A stretch of 15,212 nucleotides of DNA, from contig CAYGVT010000003.1 in NCBI GenBank assembly GCA_964353355.1, positions 1-15,212 on the forward strand, in the 5' to 3' direction. The notes beneath the pieces are model-generated. The model was not told the DNA's origin, did not search any database, and saw only the letters and a list, made by a program, of their open reading frames with translations. The stretch is from CAYGVT01 sp964353355. Its GTDB lineage: Archaea; Thermoplasmatota; DTKX01; GCA-020343715. The translations under genes were made by a program, and so were the position numbers. Shown here one piece after another: positions 10,301 through 14,632 of this stretch (position 1 is its first letter; every line of letters starts with the position of its first letter).

Positions 10301-11306
10301 GGCAAGGGACGGGATGGGCGTCGTCGGCATCATCCGGGGCAGGGAGGACGGGGACCTCCGCCCCCAGATATCCGCGGCGTTGGACAACGTGCACGCGCAC
10401 CCCGACCGCGACGGCGCGCTGGAGGTCATCGAGGACCTGCTCGCCGCCTCCGGTGGAGGGGTGCGCGCGGAGGTCGTGAAGGGCGCCTGGACCGCGCATC
10501 TGCGCGCTCACGTGGGCTTCAAGGGCCACCACGTGGTGCTCGAGGTCTTCGTCCGCAACGACACGGACGCGCTCATGCACAACGTGCGCATCGACATGAG
10601 CTACGACCACGACGCGCTCTCGCTGGTCTCAGTGAGGCCCAGGCTCCTGGTCTCTCAGGACCACGTCTCGGTCGGCAACCTGCCCCCGAGCAAGTCGGCC
10701 GAGCTCGAGGTCGCCTTCACCGCGGAGCTGTGCCTATCGTCGCCGATGTCCGTCCTTGCGTCGTACACGGACTCCGAGGGCCGCCGCGTGCAGGTGCCGA
10801 TCAAGCCCATGCGCGTCGACGTGCGCCCGCCCCGCCTCGCGCCCGCCGGCGCCCCGACCGACCAGGAGCTCTTGGAGCTCGCGGGCGGCGGGCTGCCCCA
10901 CTCGGGCCGGAAGGCCTTCACCTACGCGGCCGAGGTCCCGCGCGCGGGCGTGCACGCCGTCGCCATCCGAAAAGCGAGGGACGCGGGGCTCGCGGTCGTA
11001 AGGGAGCTCGATTCGCCCGAGACGATGCGCACCGAGACATGGCTCGCGGGCGCGGCCGTCGAGGGCAGGGCACGGGCCATCGTGCGCGTCTCTGCCCATG
11101 GCGCCGACCGGCTGCTGGAGGTCTTCGCCGCATCGGACGACGCCGCGGTCATCGTAGGGCTTCTGACCTCCCTCTCAGGCACCATCATGGACTCGGTCGG
11201 GAGCGCGACCCCGGTGGCCGCCCTGGAGCGTGTGAAGGACGCGCGGCTCCTCGGGGACCTCGAGGTATGGCCCACCCTCCTCGAGTACGAGCTGGAGGGC
11301 GATTGA
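4323..11306 (+). CDS. Giant single-pass surface protein: beta-helix, PKD and cadherin-like ectodomain with cytosolic roadblock-like and appendage-like tail
   Basis: 2327 residues. Residues 1-26 form a signal peptide; ISGC at 17-20 is lipobox-like, but cleavage after ASA is equally possible. Residues about 35-1150 are parallel beta-helix coils (NosD/pectate-lyase type), each coil commonly ending in D/N/G-C. I count 37 Cys, only 3 Lys and about 30 N-glycosylation sequons before residue 1207. PKD-like domains lie near 1207-1298, 1300-1390 and 1393-1477, with endings such as PGSFQITLTVRDGAGN. Cadherin/Ig-like domains follow at about 1480-1570, 1575-1665 and 1670-1775. One membrane helix (1784-1803) is followed by RRRRR. 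The tail has an acidic helix (about 1864-1893), a roadblock/longin-like domain (1936-2043), a beta-sandwich (2060-2168) and an alpha/beta platform (2197-2310). No catalytic signature was seen; adhesion or sensing is my inference. Domain borders are by eye. Confidence 0.88.
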   Translation: MASWRSPLLLLGVALAISGCAAIASAGPDPPHVDGGSTTFVGNWTVDPLDDLLYVNQTIVLDGNLTVDENATLELRNCTLVMNSTFNGQFSILVRANGTMRALQGTTVTCRIDLGGPGPGFMWSVSAGGRIVMDGSRLVGAGWDDEYPGLVLEAGGSALNLSSIEHCHRGLTALGGPSTVENLTISNCSVGILWKAPSSVLANVSCQDCNATGVVLEGCADVIVADLTAVDCGEGLRVAADATGIVVRDVEVRGSSIGVNCSSDGAVLQRVSGTDCDVCLRVSGNDTWAEDVRASLTASAPPATAGVLVTGGAVRVRLVTLDISGPDDAILVLGGCSGLRVSDLRVRSVVDGGVAIDASPGRASDVRLERLTLAVAGVSYGIALRGLDGVVVDTADISGPPSYAVDLRDCSDVQLESVQATASQRVISADGSGAWGNLTITGCDLDGAQYGLWSEDVPRLRISDSIFLYSAIDCIIARRVADVGITDCAISGGLRSGIELFSCQGVVLGSITISDVPYPVYMQDTRNITIDGCLADACDTGMWFSGCVNLDMLDTTVTACVLGFAFNASSDLALFTLTAQQASDAGFALEGGTTGAVLDNASIRSCPTGVRLSGAATSSILLRSIDLQNCTEGVNASWAGADIVVNSTAFDALKVGVSATGGSEVRVEDGSFVGCTMALRSDLSSWLNWTVASPTDMEDCSALLRGRIELLGGGGLNITRCDVVFLSRSDLDAGIASVDGSTLRLSGSSFSAGAASAFHIDSSGALDIRDCNVSDGTDATSVGALTVAGDAAWVGSSTFSDCAVAVRITGDFATIAGCEFSGNTYADIVLGGALRPIVSGCDLVVAARGIAGTFDGSLTLSDTYIDGRGASAEALSLANDASVRATLTLRNVTIAHFSPSVPAVVDQHQGSTLLEDCVLLDGVGLSLGPRGGAMVQVRRVAAMGSSVGISATPFLVENCSFNDSLLQLTDCLQGGVVDGCLFEGTPSPAPAMVVLRSRYVTLVGVDVDVVGDALSILDDSSLRLVTSSIICTGIALEVNSSQLEAESTGLYNLSGDGLRASGVSATVELGNCTISANPGRTGHDVVVTSNAEAWLVNTTFDRTSVVTADSGRLHVVWYATFELRPPWGGTVDRPTTFTITDAKGDEVVNVTDVRGVFELHELLEDSGTRTMLTPHQLFAEDRSRGVRWEGELTFDRTLHVTIDLLDMELPFARAGPDQVVVEDSLVTLDGMSSSDNDPTFGMTGTFVWTFDDYGTPVTLSGARVDHVFSVPGSFQITLTVRDGAGNVGTDPLVVQVLDATPPVIVFEGNVSVDEDTPYIFDASATTDNDPRFEVSNGRFVWTFQVPGGPLTVEGAAVIASFPEPGTYAARLTVYDRESNNAEADFWVEVLDRTAPEIVGLRDTVVFAPTPNLLDASRSVDNVGIATYRWVVEHDSQTITLEGPTPQFSFDGLGIYDVTLTLEDAAHNANWTSFAIVYDDVPVITLPSHVVAMALSPLEVTFKVQDEFNDGLAFSLASGPAGVTFSPGPEGIRLLWTPQGGTGGYESMDVMFDVSVNDGYVDAVGRMTVWVNPARGDGNHPPVITSTPPLAAKRAAPYIYSVFATDPDGDRLGYVLVAGPAGMAVSVEGTVSWTPPFETGTIAVHVNLGVTDGQAIVVQEWDIRFREPPNQAPRIAFSIPSLEVKVLEEFTVDLTPFVPDGSAYQVDADDPNLVLSWSVRFNASAVTLVEHEKLVFRFRALEVSAELELEFVVTDPSGANDSTTMGLAILPPPVPGGDHDWWPWMLLVLVVAGVVATVGVGVGASRRRRRLAAAEARIRAMDAEAAEPEQPRFAPTAVPSSPASQAGVVVAEETSVTAASRALTEQDVAVELEEEMLEDDLDELLADMGSFQEIPSAAARPASLRARAAAIAEAATGTPAPPAPPPAAQPSAVSRPFVLEGVAVLGKDGRTLASTGRVDEVIGPVQKAVLDVLAARDATNDATLEVEGRRVIVMARDGMGVVGIIRGREDGDLRPQISAALDNVHAHPDRDGALEVIEDLLAASGGGVRAEVVKGAWTAHLRAHVGFKGHHVVLEVFVRNDTDALMHNVRIDMSYDHDALSLVSVRPRLLVSQDHVSVGNLPPSKSAELEVAFTAELCLSSPMSVLASYTDSEGRRVQVPIKPMRVDVRPPRLAPAGAPTDQELLELAGGGLPHSGRKAFTYAAEVPRAGVHAVAIRKARDAGLAVVRELDSPETMRTETWLAGAAVEGRARAIVRVSAHGADRLLEVFAASDDAAVIVGLLTSLSGTIMDSVGSATPVAALERVKDARLLGDLEVWPTLLEYELEGD

Positions 11307-11317
11307 GGCTGGGCAGG

Positions 11318-11334
11318 TGGCGGCAGGTCCGCCA
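11318..11334. terminator. Small hairpin between convergent genes
   Basis: TGGCGG-CAGGT-CCGCCA is a perfect 6-bp stem with a 5-nt loop, lying in the 49-nt gap between the stops of the giant gene and the GNAT gene. There is no T-run after it on either strand, which archaeal termination usually needs, so its role is uncertain. Confidence 0.3.
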
Positions 11335-11355
11335 ATGCAGGCGCCGCTCGGACGC

Positions 11356-12123
11356 TCAAATCGTGAGCTGCGAACGGGGCACCATCGCCACCTCGGCCAC
11401 GTGCTTCATGCCGAGCGCGGCGGCGAGGCCTGCCATCTGCTGCCCCACGGCCGGCGGTGCCACCAGCAACGGTCTGAGGCCCCTCGTGGAGACCTGGTCG
11501 ACGACCATGGCCAGGGTATGCCTTGCAAGCCCGGTCCTGCGGTAGCGCGGCTGCGTGTAGACCCGCACCACCGCGTAGACGCGGCCGATCGAGGCCGTCG
11601 CGAGGGAGGCGATGGCGCCACCGTTGAAGGCTCCGACGGCGACACCCTTCCCGAGCATGTCCTTGGGCGTGCCGTAGTCCACCGAGAGGAACATTGCATC
11701 CCCCGGCATCTTGTGCCAGAGCTCCAGGTCCGAGAAGAGGACCTGCCTCACGTCCAGGTCGGGCCTGGGCGGGGGGACGCTGCCTGGCTCGACGCCGTTG
11801 GTGGTCGAGAACAGGTGCAGCACCTGAAGCGATCGGGGTTCCACGATATCCACCAGCTGTGAGAACAGTGGCGTGGGCATTATGAGCCGGCGCTCCGGCG
11901 CGAGCTTCACGAGGATGTCGAGCAGGTCCGAGGAGGCGCGCGCCCCTACGAGCCTGACCTCGCGCTTGGGGTCCTTGGGCAGCACGACGTAGCACTTCTC
12001 GTCCTTGGTCCTTATGACGGTCGCGCCGCCGACCTCGATGTCGAAGGCCGCCGGGGCCGCCACTGGGTCCTTCGCGAACCACTGGGCGACCGCCTTTGCG
12101 GATACCTCGTCTAGGCGCCTCAT
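11356..12123 (-). CDS. GNAT-family N-acetyltransferase with an extra N-terminal domain
   Basis: Predicted cytosolic acetyl-CoA-dependent acyltransferase, 255 residues. The C-terminal half is a GNAT fold: a strand GRVYAVVRVYTQP runs into the acetyl-CoA pyrophosphate loop RYRRTGLA (about 193-200), the equivalent of Q/R-x-x-G-x-G/A, then a helix and the closing strands MAGLAAALGMKHVAEVAMV. Residues 1 to about 125 have no acetyltransferase motif and look like a separate substrate-binding domain, as in two-domain GNATs. The substrate is unknown. The open frame runs much further upstream (to 12717), but that part is the antisense of the cupin gene. The start at 12123 is chosen because GGAGGT sits 9 nt before this ATG and a TATA box lies just upstream. 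It is divergent from the cupin gene and convergent with the giant gene. Confidence 0.85.
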   Translation of the reverse strand: MRRLDEVSAKAVAQWFAKDPVAAPAAFDIEVGGATVIRTKDEKCYVVLPKDPKREVRLVGARASSDLLDILVKLAPERRLIMPTPLFSQLVDIVEPRSLQVLHLFSTTNGVEPGSVPPPRPDLDVRQVLFSDLELWHKMPGDAMFLSVDYGTPKDMLGKGVAVGAFNGGAIASLATASIGRVYAVVRVYTQPRYRRTGLARHTLAMVVDQVSTRGLRPLLVAPPAVGQQMAGLAAALGMKHVAEVAMVPRSQLTI

Positions 12124-12132
12124 GCTGCCTCT

Positions 12133-12138
12133 ACCTCC
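12133..12138 (-). promoter_or_regulatory. Ribosome binding site of the GNAT gene
   Basis: GGAGGT on the minus strand, 9 nt from the ATG at 12123. It rules out the much longer upstream reading of this frame. Confidence 0.75.
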
Positions 12139-12160
12139 TAATGACAGCCAGGCATGGCAG

Positions 12161-12170
12161 ATAAACGCAT
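12161..12170 (-). promoter_or_regulatory. TATA box of the GNAT gene
   Basis: On the minus strand ATGCGTTTAT has a TTTAT core centred at about 12163. Adding 26 nt gives a start near 12137, at or just before the ribosome binding site, so the leader would be about 14 nt. Spacing is consistent but on the short side. Confidence 0.45.
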
Positions 12171-12265
12171 CGTCTTGGTTCTTAGTCGCGAGAGCCAGGA
12201 CCGATGCGCCATCGGGCTCCCACGGGGCGGCCACGCCTGTTCGTGCAGACCGCCCTGGCGGGACG

Positions 12266-12280
12266 CCGAAAACGATATAC
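12266..12280 (+). promoter_or_regulatory. BRE/TATA promoter of the cupin gene
   Basis: CCGAAAACGATATAC joins a BRE-like CGAAAA to an ATATA core centred near 12277. The transcript start is predicted near 12303, giving a leader of about 19 nt to the ATG at 12322. This argues against the longer reading of the cupin frame from 12154. Confidence 0.6.
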
Positions 12281-12321
12281 CGTGGCGGGGCGTTCACCGA
12301 GGCGCGACAGGGCGTGAGGAG

Positions 12322-12672
12322 ATGGCTGGCATCTACAAGTCGAGCGTGTCGAGGACCCCTGTCGAGCCCGTCCAGATGGAGGGGGCCGAGGGTGTTACCG
12401 TCCAGTGGCTGCTGAGGAAGGAGCATGGCGCGCCCAACTTCGAGATGCGCAGGTTCACCGTGGCCAAGGGCGGGCACACGCCCTACCACAAGCACCCCTA
12501 CGAGCACGAGATATTCGTGATGTCGGGGGAGGGCGTGCTCAGGCACGAGGGCAAGGAGCACGCGCTCCACACGGAGGACGTCATATACATACCGGCGGAC
12601 GACATGCACCAGTTCCGCAACTCGGGCGATGCGCCGTTCGTGTTCATGTGCCTGATCCCCAGGCTGAAGTGA
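12322..12672 (+). CDS. Small single-domain cupin protein
   Basis: 116-residue cupin, a small metal-binding beta-barrel. Cupin motif 1 is seen as GGHTPYHKHPYEHEIFVMSG, with metal ligands H56, H58 and E63. Motif 2 is DVIYIPADDMHQFRN, with H96 and the final N100. All four usual metal ligands are present, so a metal-dependent enzyme or a small-molecule sensor is likely, but one-domain cupins are too diverse for a substrate call. The frame is open upstream to 12154, but the start at 12322 is preferred because the BRE/TATA box lies inside the extension. GAGGAG directly abuts the ATG, an unusually short spacing. It is the last GC-rich gene; the AT-rich block begins within about 20 nt of its stop. 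Confidence 0.85.
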   Translation: MAGIYKSSVSRTPVEPVQMEGAEGVTVQWLLRKEHGAPNFEMRRFTVAKGGHTPYHKHPYEHEIFVMSGEGVLRHEGKEHALHTEDVIYIPADDMHQFRNSGDAPFVFMCLIPRLK

Positions 12673-12754
12673 GCAGGACGTGGAAAAGGCCATTTTGCCC
12701 CATAATATTACACACAATCCCGAGGTATTCCGTTGCTATGTCGTTTCTAATTTC

Positions 12755-12763
12755 ATATTAACT
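12755..12763 (+). promoter_or_regulatory. Possible promoter of the mini-protein operon
   Basis: CATATTAAC, centred near 12759, would place a transcript start at about 12785 and a leader of about 26 nt containing GGGGGGT before the ATG at 12811. The surrounding 12690-12810 stretch is AT-rich, with other TATA-like strings (for example GAATATTGG at 12773-12781), so this is one of several candidates. Confidence 0.35.
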
Positions 12764-12810
12764 ATTTTTGTTGAATATTGGGTTTGCTTAATTTGGGGGG
12801 TCGATTTCTA

Positions 12811-12942
12811 ATGTCCCAGGTTGAGCTCGATGAATATCTAATCTGCCCAATGTGCTCCTTTCTCATCCGAGCTCGATGGTATATCGGGATGCTGGTCCGG
12901 TGCCACGCTTGCGGTTACTCATTCCAAGTCGGGGGTCCTTGA
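12811..12942 (+). CDS. Zinc-ribbon mini-protein, 43 aa
   Basis: The translation begins MSQVELDEYLICPMC and ends CHACGYSFQVGGP. Two CxxC knuckles (C12/C15 and C31/C34) lie 15 residues apart, the layout of a minimal rubredoxin-like or zinc-ribbon fold. A GGGGGGT string about 10 nt upstream of the ATG may act as a weak ribosome binding site. The stop is 1 nt before the next ATG. Function is not recognised. Single zinc ribbons of this size in archaeal mobile elements are usually DNA- or protein-binding accessory factors, but that is a family-level guess. Confidence 0.65.
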   Translation: MSQVELDEYLICPMCSFLIRARWYIGMLVRCHACGYSFQVGGP

Positions 12943-12943
12943 G

Positions 12944-13087
12944 ATGGCCAGTAAATTCTCTGGTTGGTGCTACTGGTGCCAGGCATCAACGCAACGATCC
13001 GATGAATCCCCCTGCAGCGAATGCAAAGTGAATCCCCCTTCAAACTACATTCCAAAGAATCCGGAGAGTGAAATAAAATGCCCATAA
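12944..13087 (+). CDS. Second zinc-ribbon-like mini-protein, 47 aa
   Basis: It starts MASKFSGWCYWCQA and contains CYWC (C9, C12) and CSEC (C24, C27), again two knuckles suited to one zinc ion, then a Pro/Asn-rich tail with a lone C46. It begins 1 nt after the stop of the previous ORF and its end overlaps the next ORF by 10 nt, so translation of the three is probably coupled. It shares the two-knuckle plan of its upstream neighbour but no obvious further similarity, so recent duplication is not supported. Function unknown. Confidence 0.6.
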   Translation: MASKFSGWCYWCQASTQRSDESPCSECKVNPPSNYIPKNPESEIKCP

Positions 13088-13209
13088 TGTATGAACCGCC
13101 AGCGTTTCCGTGGGATTCGGCTGAAAGAGTGTGCTGTGGATCCACCTTGGTTATCATAATCTCGGTGGTCCTGGTCCTAATTTGGCTCTACCTTCGGGGG
13201 CGACGTTAG
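13078..13209 (+). CDS. Single-pass membrane mini-protein, 43 aa
   Basis: A short polar N-terminus (MPIMYEPPAFPWDSAERV) is followed by CC and one hydrophobic helix, about residues 22-39 (STLVIIISVVLVLIWLYL), ending in RGRR. The positive end suggests N-terminus out, C-terminus in. Two starts are possible: ATG 13078, served by GGAGAGTGA at 13063-13071, or ATG 13087, which overlaps the upstream TAA as TAATG; the latter gives 40 residues. The stop abuts the next ATG as TAGATG. Lone-helix proteins of this kind occur as viral membrane or egress factors or as small regulators, but nothing here assigns a role. Confidence 0.6.
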   Translation: MPIMYEPPAFPWDSAERVCCGSTLVIIISVVLVLIWLYLRGRR

Positions 13210-13437
13210 ATGGTAACGCATCAAAAATCCCCGCCCCCGCTACCTAAGCCCCTCCGGTTCATTATGAAGGATGCCGGCAAGTCCTCCGAATACCGCCGGC
13301 CCCGTTGCGAGTGCAATCGACATTTATGGCCCTTGCCCGGGCCAATACGCCGTTACAAGTGCCAGCATTGCCTGATAATCTATATCACGACCACATATGG
13401 AGCGGTTCGCATTGAGTCGACGAAAGTATTACCGTAG
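13210..13437 (+). CDS. Third zinc-binding mini-protein, 75 aa
   Basis: A Pro/Lys-rich N-terminus (about 1-30) precedes a C33-x-C35 pair and a C51-x2-C54 pair, with H38 nearby, consistent with one small zinc site. A hydrophobic strand LIIYITTTYGAV follows. The ATG comes directly after the TAG of the membrane mini-protein gene, so coupled translation is likely. M19 (ATG 13264) is an alternative start that would leave a 57-residue protein with the metal site intact. The 3' end overlaps the next ORF by about 41 nt. Function unknown. Confidence 0.55.
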   Translation: MVTHQKSPPPLPKPLRFIMKDAGKSSEYRRPRCECNRHLWPLPGPIRRYKCQHCLIIYITTTYGAVRIESTKVLP

Positions 13438-13678
13438 ATCCAACCGATATTCAATCCCCCCGACGCGATGCCTTCCAAATAGGTGCGGCCTTGGCAACGG
13501 GAAATGTTACCAAAGTAGATGCCATCAATGGGCGGGGGGGCGATGTCCGAATATTCAAGGAAAACCCCCTCACGTGCCCCCGGACGATTTTAAATCAATT
13601 ATTCGTCCTCCCCTCCATGATTATGCCCCTTCTAGCAGAAAATCAATTCTAGAGCCTAATCGGAAGGTTGGTGATTAG
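13397..13678 (+). CDS. Cys- and Arg-rich hypothetical protein, 93 aa
   Basis: The N-terminal third is very basic (SRRKYYRRSNRY). A cluster of five Cys follows (C25, C30, C37, C42, C50) around CGLGNGKC, spaced as CX4C-X6-CX4C, suited to metal binding. The rest is Pro-rich and looks disordered. The evidence that it is real is positional: its TAG abuts the next ATG exactly, and no other frame fills 13440-13678. The start is uncertain. ATG 13397 overlaps the previous gene by 41 nt and lacks a ribosome binding site; TTG 13412 has GGAG 9 nt before it. A nucleic-acid-binding role would fit the charge, as an inference only. Confidence 0.45.
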   Translation: MERFALSRRKYYRRSNRYSIPPTRCLPNRCGLGNGKCYQSRCHQWAGGRCPNIQGKPPHVPPDDFKSIIRPPLHDYAPSSRKSILEPNRKVGD

Positions 13679-14191
13679 ATGCGATACGATAAAGAATACA
13701 AAGGCTGCCCGACTTGGCAGCGTCTTATGGGCAACGATCCCGAATACTCGCGGCCATGGGACGTCGCTTTTACTGCCCTCGCTGAATTTGAGGATGAAAA
13801 GGGTAATAATGTAATAATGGAACCCGGGGAAATACTTGAGTGGCTCATCAAAGAAGGGAAGGGCGAGCTCGCGAGCCTTCGAATCGATGAAATAGAGATA
13901 TTCACCAAACTTATACTCAAAGATTGGGTAAAGTGCGGAATTCTAACGTCGGATGGATTGATGGATTGGGACCCGGCGCTTATCGAGAGGATTAGGCATG
14001 GTGAACCGGAAGGATCCCCGGTCCTCGAGGACAATTCATCCACCCATGACCCAGTGGAATTCAAAACCAAGGTTCAAAAGAAGGGGACCGGCATCGCCAT
14101 TTACATTCCACGGGACGCTCAAGATAGAACGGGGGCCGCATCCGGCGATATTGTCAAAGCGACGATCGCCGTTATCGAAAAGAAATTGTAA
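13679..14191 (+). CDS. AbrB/SpoVT-like DNA-binding protein, 170 aa
   Basis: Residues about 129-166 read KVQKKGTGIAIYIPRDAQDR then SGDIVKATI, the pattern of a swapped-hairpin AbrB domain (strand, IPxxxxxxxG, GDxVxxxI). Such domains dimerise and bind DNA, often as self-repressing regulators or antitoxins. The N-terminal 110 residues are a separate, mostly helical domain (EILEWLIKEGKGELASL, FTKLILKDWVKCGIL) that I do not recognise; it may be winged-helix-like or bind a partner. A short acidic linker (about 109-125) joins the two. The ATG directly follows the stop of the preceding ORF, with GGTTGGTGAT just upstream as ribosome binding site. An inverted repeat lies 13 nt after its stop. Likely the regulator of this cassette. 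Confidence 0.75.
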   Translation: MRYDKEYKGCPTWQRLMGNDPEYSRPWDVAFTALAEFEDEKGNNVIMEPGEILEWLIKEGKGELASLRIDEIEIFTKLILKDWVKCGILTSDGLMDWDPALIERIRHGEPEGSPVLEDNSSTHDPVEFKTKVQKKGTGIAIYIPRDAQDRTGAASGDIVKATIAVIEKKL

Positions 14192-14203
14192 CCCGTGTTA
14201 CTT

Positions 14204-14224
14204 TAGTATTACTACGTAATACTA
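14204..14224. repeat. Inverted repeat after the AbrB-like gene
   Basis: TAGTATTAC-TAC-GTAATACTA is a perfect 9-bp inverted repeat with a 3-nt centre, in the gene-free stretch 14192-14376. No T-run follows at once, so a regulator binding site (dyad operator) seems as likely as a terminator. Confidence 0.55.
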
Positions 14225-14344
14225 CCCATTTCTATAACTTGGGGTTAGATTCTAGGTTCTACTCTTACCTTATTTTTATTTCACTAGTTAGATACATTAT
14301 TATTATAGGCCGTTTCGACCAACATCCCTTTAAAATTGCCTGGC

Positions 14345-14352
14345 TATATAAA
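14345..14352 (+). promoter_or_regulatory. Consensus TATA box in the gap after the AbrB-like gene
   Basis: TATATAAA is a near-ideal TATA string centred 28 nt before an ATG at 14377. It would suit leaderless transcription of a 69-codon frame (14377-14586), but that frame is antisense to the better supported ribbon-helix-helix gene. It may instead drive an antisense RNA or be chance in AT-rich DNA. Confidence 0.35.
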
Positions 14353-14402
14353 CTAAATCATCACGGATTGGTGAAAATGAACGAAAATCCATGGGTAAAC
14401 GA

Positions 14403-14576
14403 CTACTTTTCAAGCTTGCCAGTATCAATTAATCGCTTGAAAAAAACAGTCCAACTTTCCTTATCACCAAACCGATCCGTTCGGCGATATTCGTCCAGGA
14501 CCTTGACGACCCGAGCGTCGATACTCATGTGCGTTCGCGCCACGGCGTCCCCATTGGTTTCGCCCTTAGTATCCAT
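14403..14576 (-). CDS. Ribbon-helix-helix-like small protein, 57 aa
   Basis: After a short N-terminus the protein shows a strand (RTHMSID), a helix (ARVVKVLDEYRR), a turn and a second helix (ESWTVFFKRLID), the order and length of a ribbon-helix-helix (CopG/VapB-type) DNA-binding domain. Many archaeal antitoxins and plasmid or viral repressors look like this. The start at 14576 is chosen because a TATTAATA box is centred 27.5 nt upstream, the distance expected for a leaderless transcript starting at the ATG. The frame is also open back to an ATG at 14621. No toxin gene (PIN, RelE or HEPN-like) is recognisable beside it, so an antitoxin role is not shown. It is divergent from the small ORF chain beginning at 14633. 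Confidence 0.6.
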   Translation of the reverse strand: MDTKGETNGDAVARTHMSIDARVVKVLDEYRRTDRFGDKESWTVFFKRLIDTGKLEK

Positions 14577-14599
14577 GCGCCAATAATGCGCGGGCAAGT

Positions 14600-14607
14600 T
14601 ATTAATA
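14600..14607. promoter_or_regulatory. Symmetric TATA box shared by divergent genes
   Basis: TATTAATA is its own reverse complement. Its centre is 27.5 nt from the minus-strand ATG at 14576 and 29.5 nt from the plus-strand GTG at 14633, and CAAAG or CAAGT BRE-like triplets flank it on either side. One box could therefore serve both directions, with both transcripts leaderless or nearly so. Confidence 0.5.
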
Positions 14608-14632
14608 CTTTGTTTGCACATAGCGGGCAGCG

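Noticed and set aside
8016..10610. 864-codon minus-strand frame antisense to the giant gene
   Set aside because: In high-GC coding DNA the antisense frame is often open. The translation is a His/Asp/Gly/Arg-rich shadow without domains, while the sense frame has clear PKD, membrane and tail domains.
12154..12321. 56-codon N-terminal extension of the cupin
   Set aside because: A BRE/TATA box lies inside it at 12266-12280, the extension has no recognisable fold, and the shorter form already makes a complete cupin.
12673..12710. AAAAGGCCATTTT element after the cupin stop as a terminator
   Set aside because: Only a 4-bp A/T stem can form and no T-run of useful length follows; too weak to list as a feature.
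12124..12717. Upstream extension of the GNAT frame, to 453 residues
   Set aside because: It would run antisense through the whole cupin gene; a GGAGGT site 9 nt before the ATG at 12123 and a TATA box upstream mark the real start.
12823..12878. Direct repeat GAGCTCGATG (12823-12832 and 12869-12878) as a possible integration repeat
   Set aside because: Both copies lie inside the first zinc-ribbon ORF, in different frames and only 46 nt apart; a 10-nt match at that distance is weak evidence for an att site.
13675..14070. 131-codon minus-strand frame
   Set aside because: It is antisense to the AbrB-like gene, which has a recognisable domain, a ribosome binding site and a coupled start.
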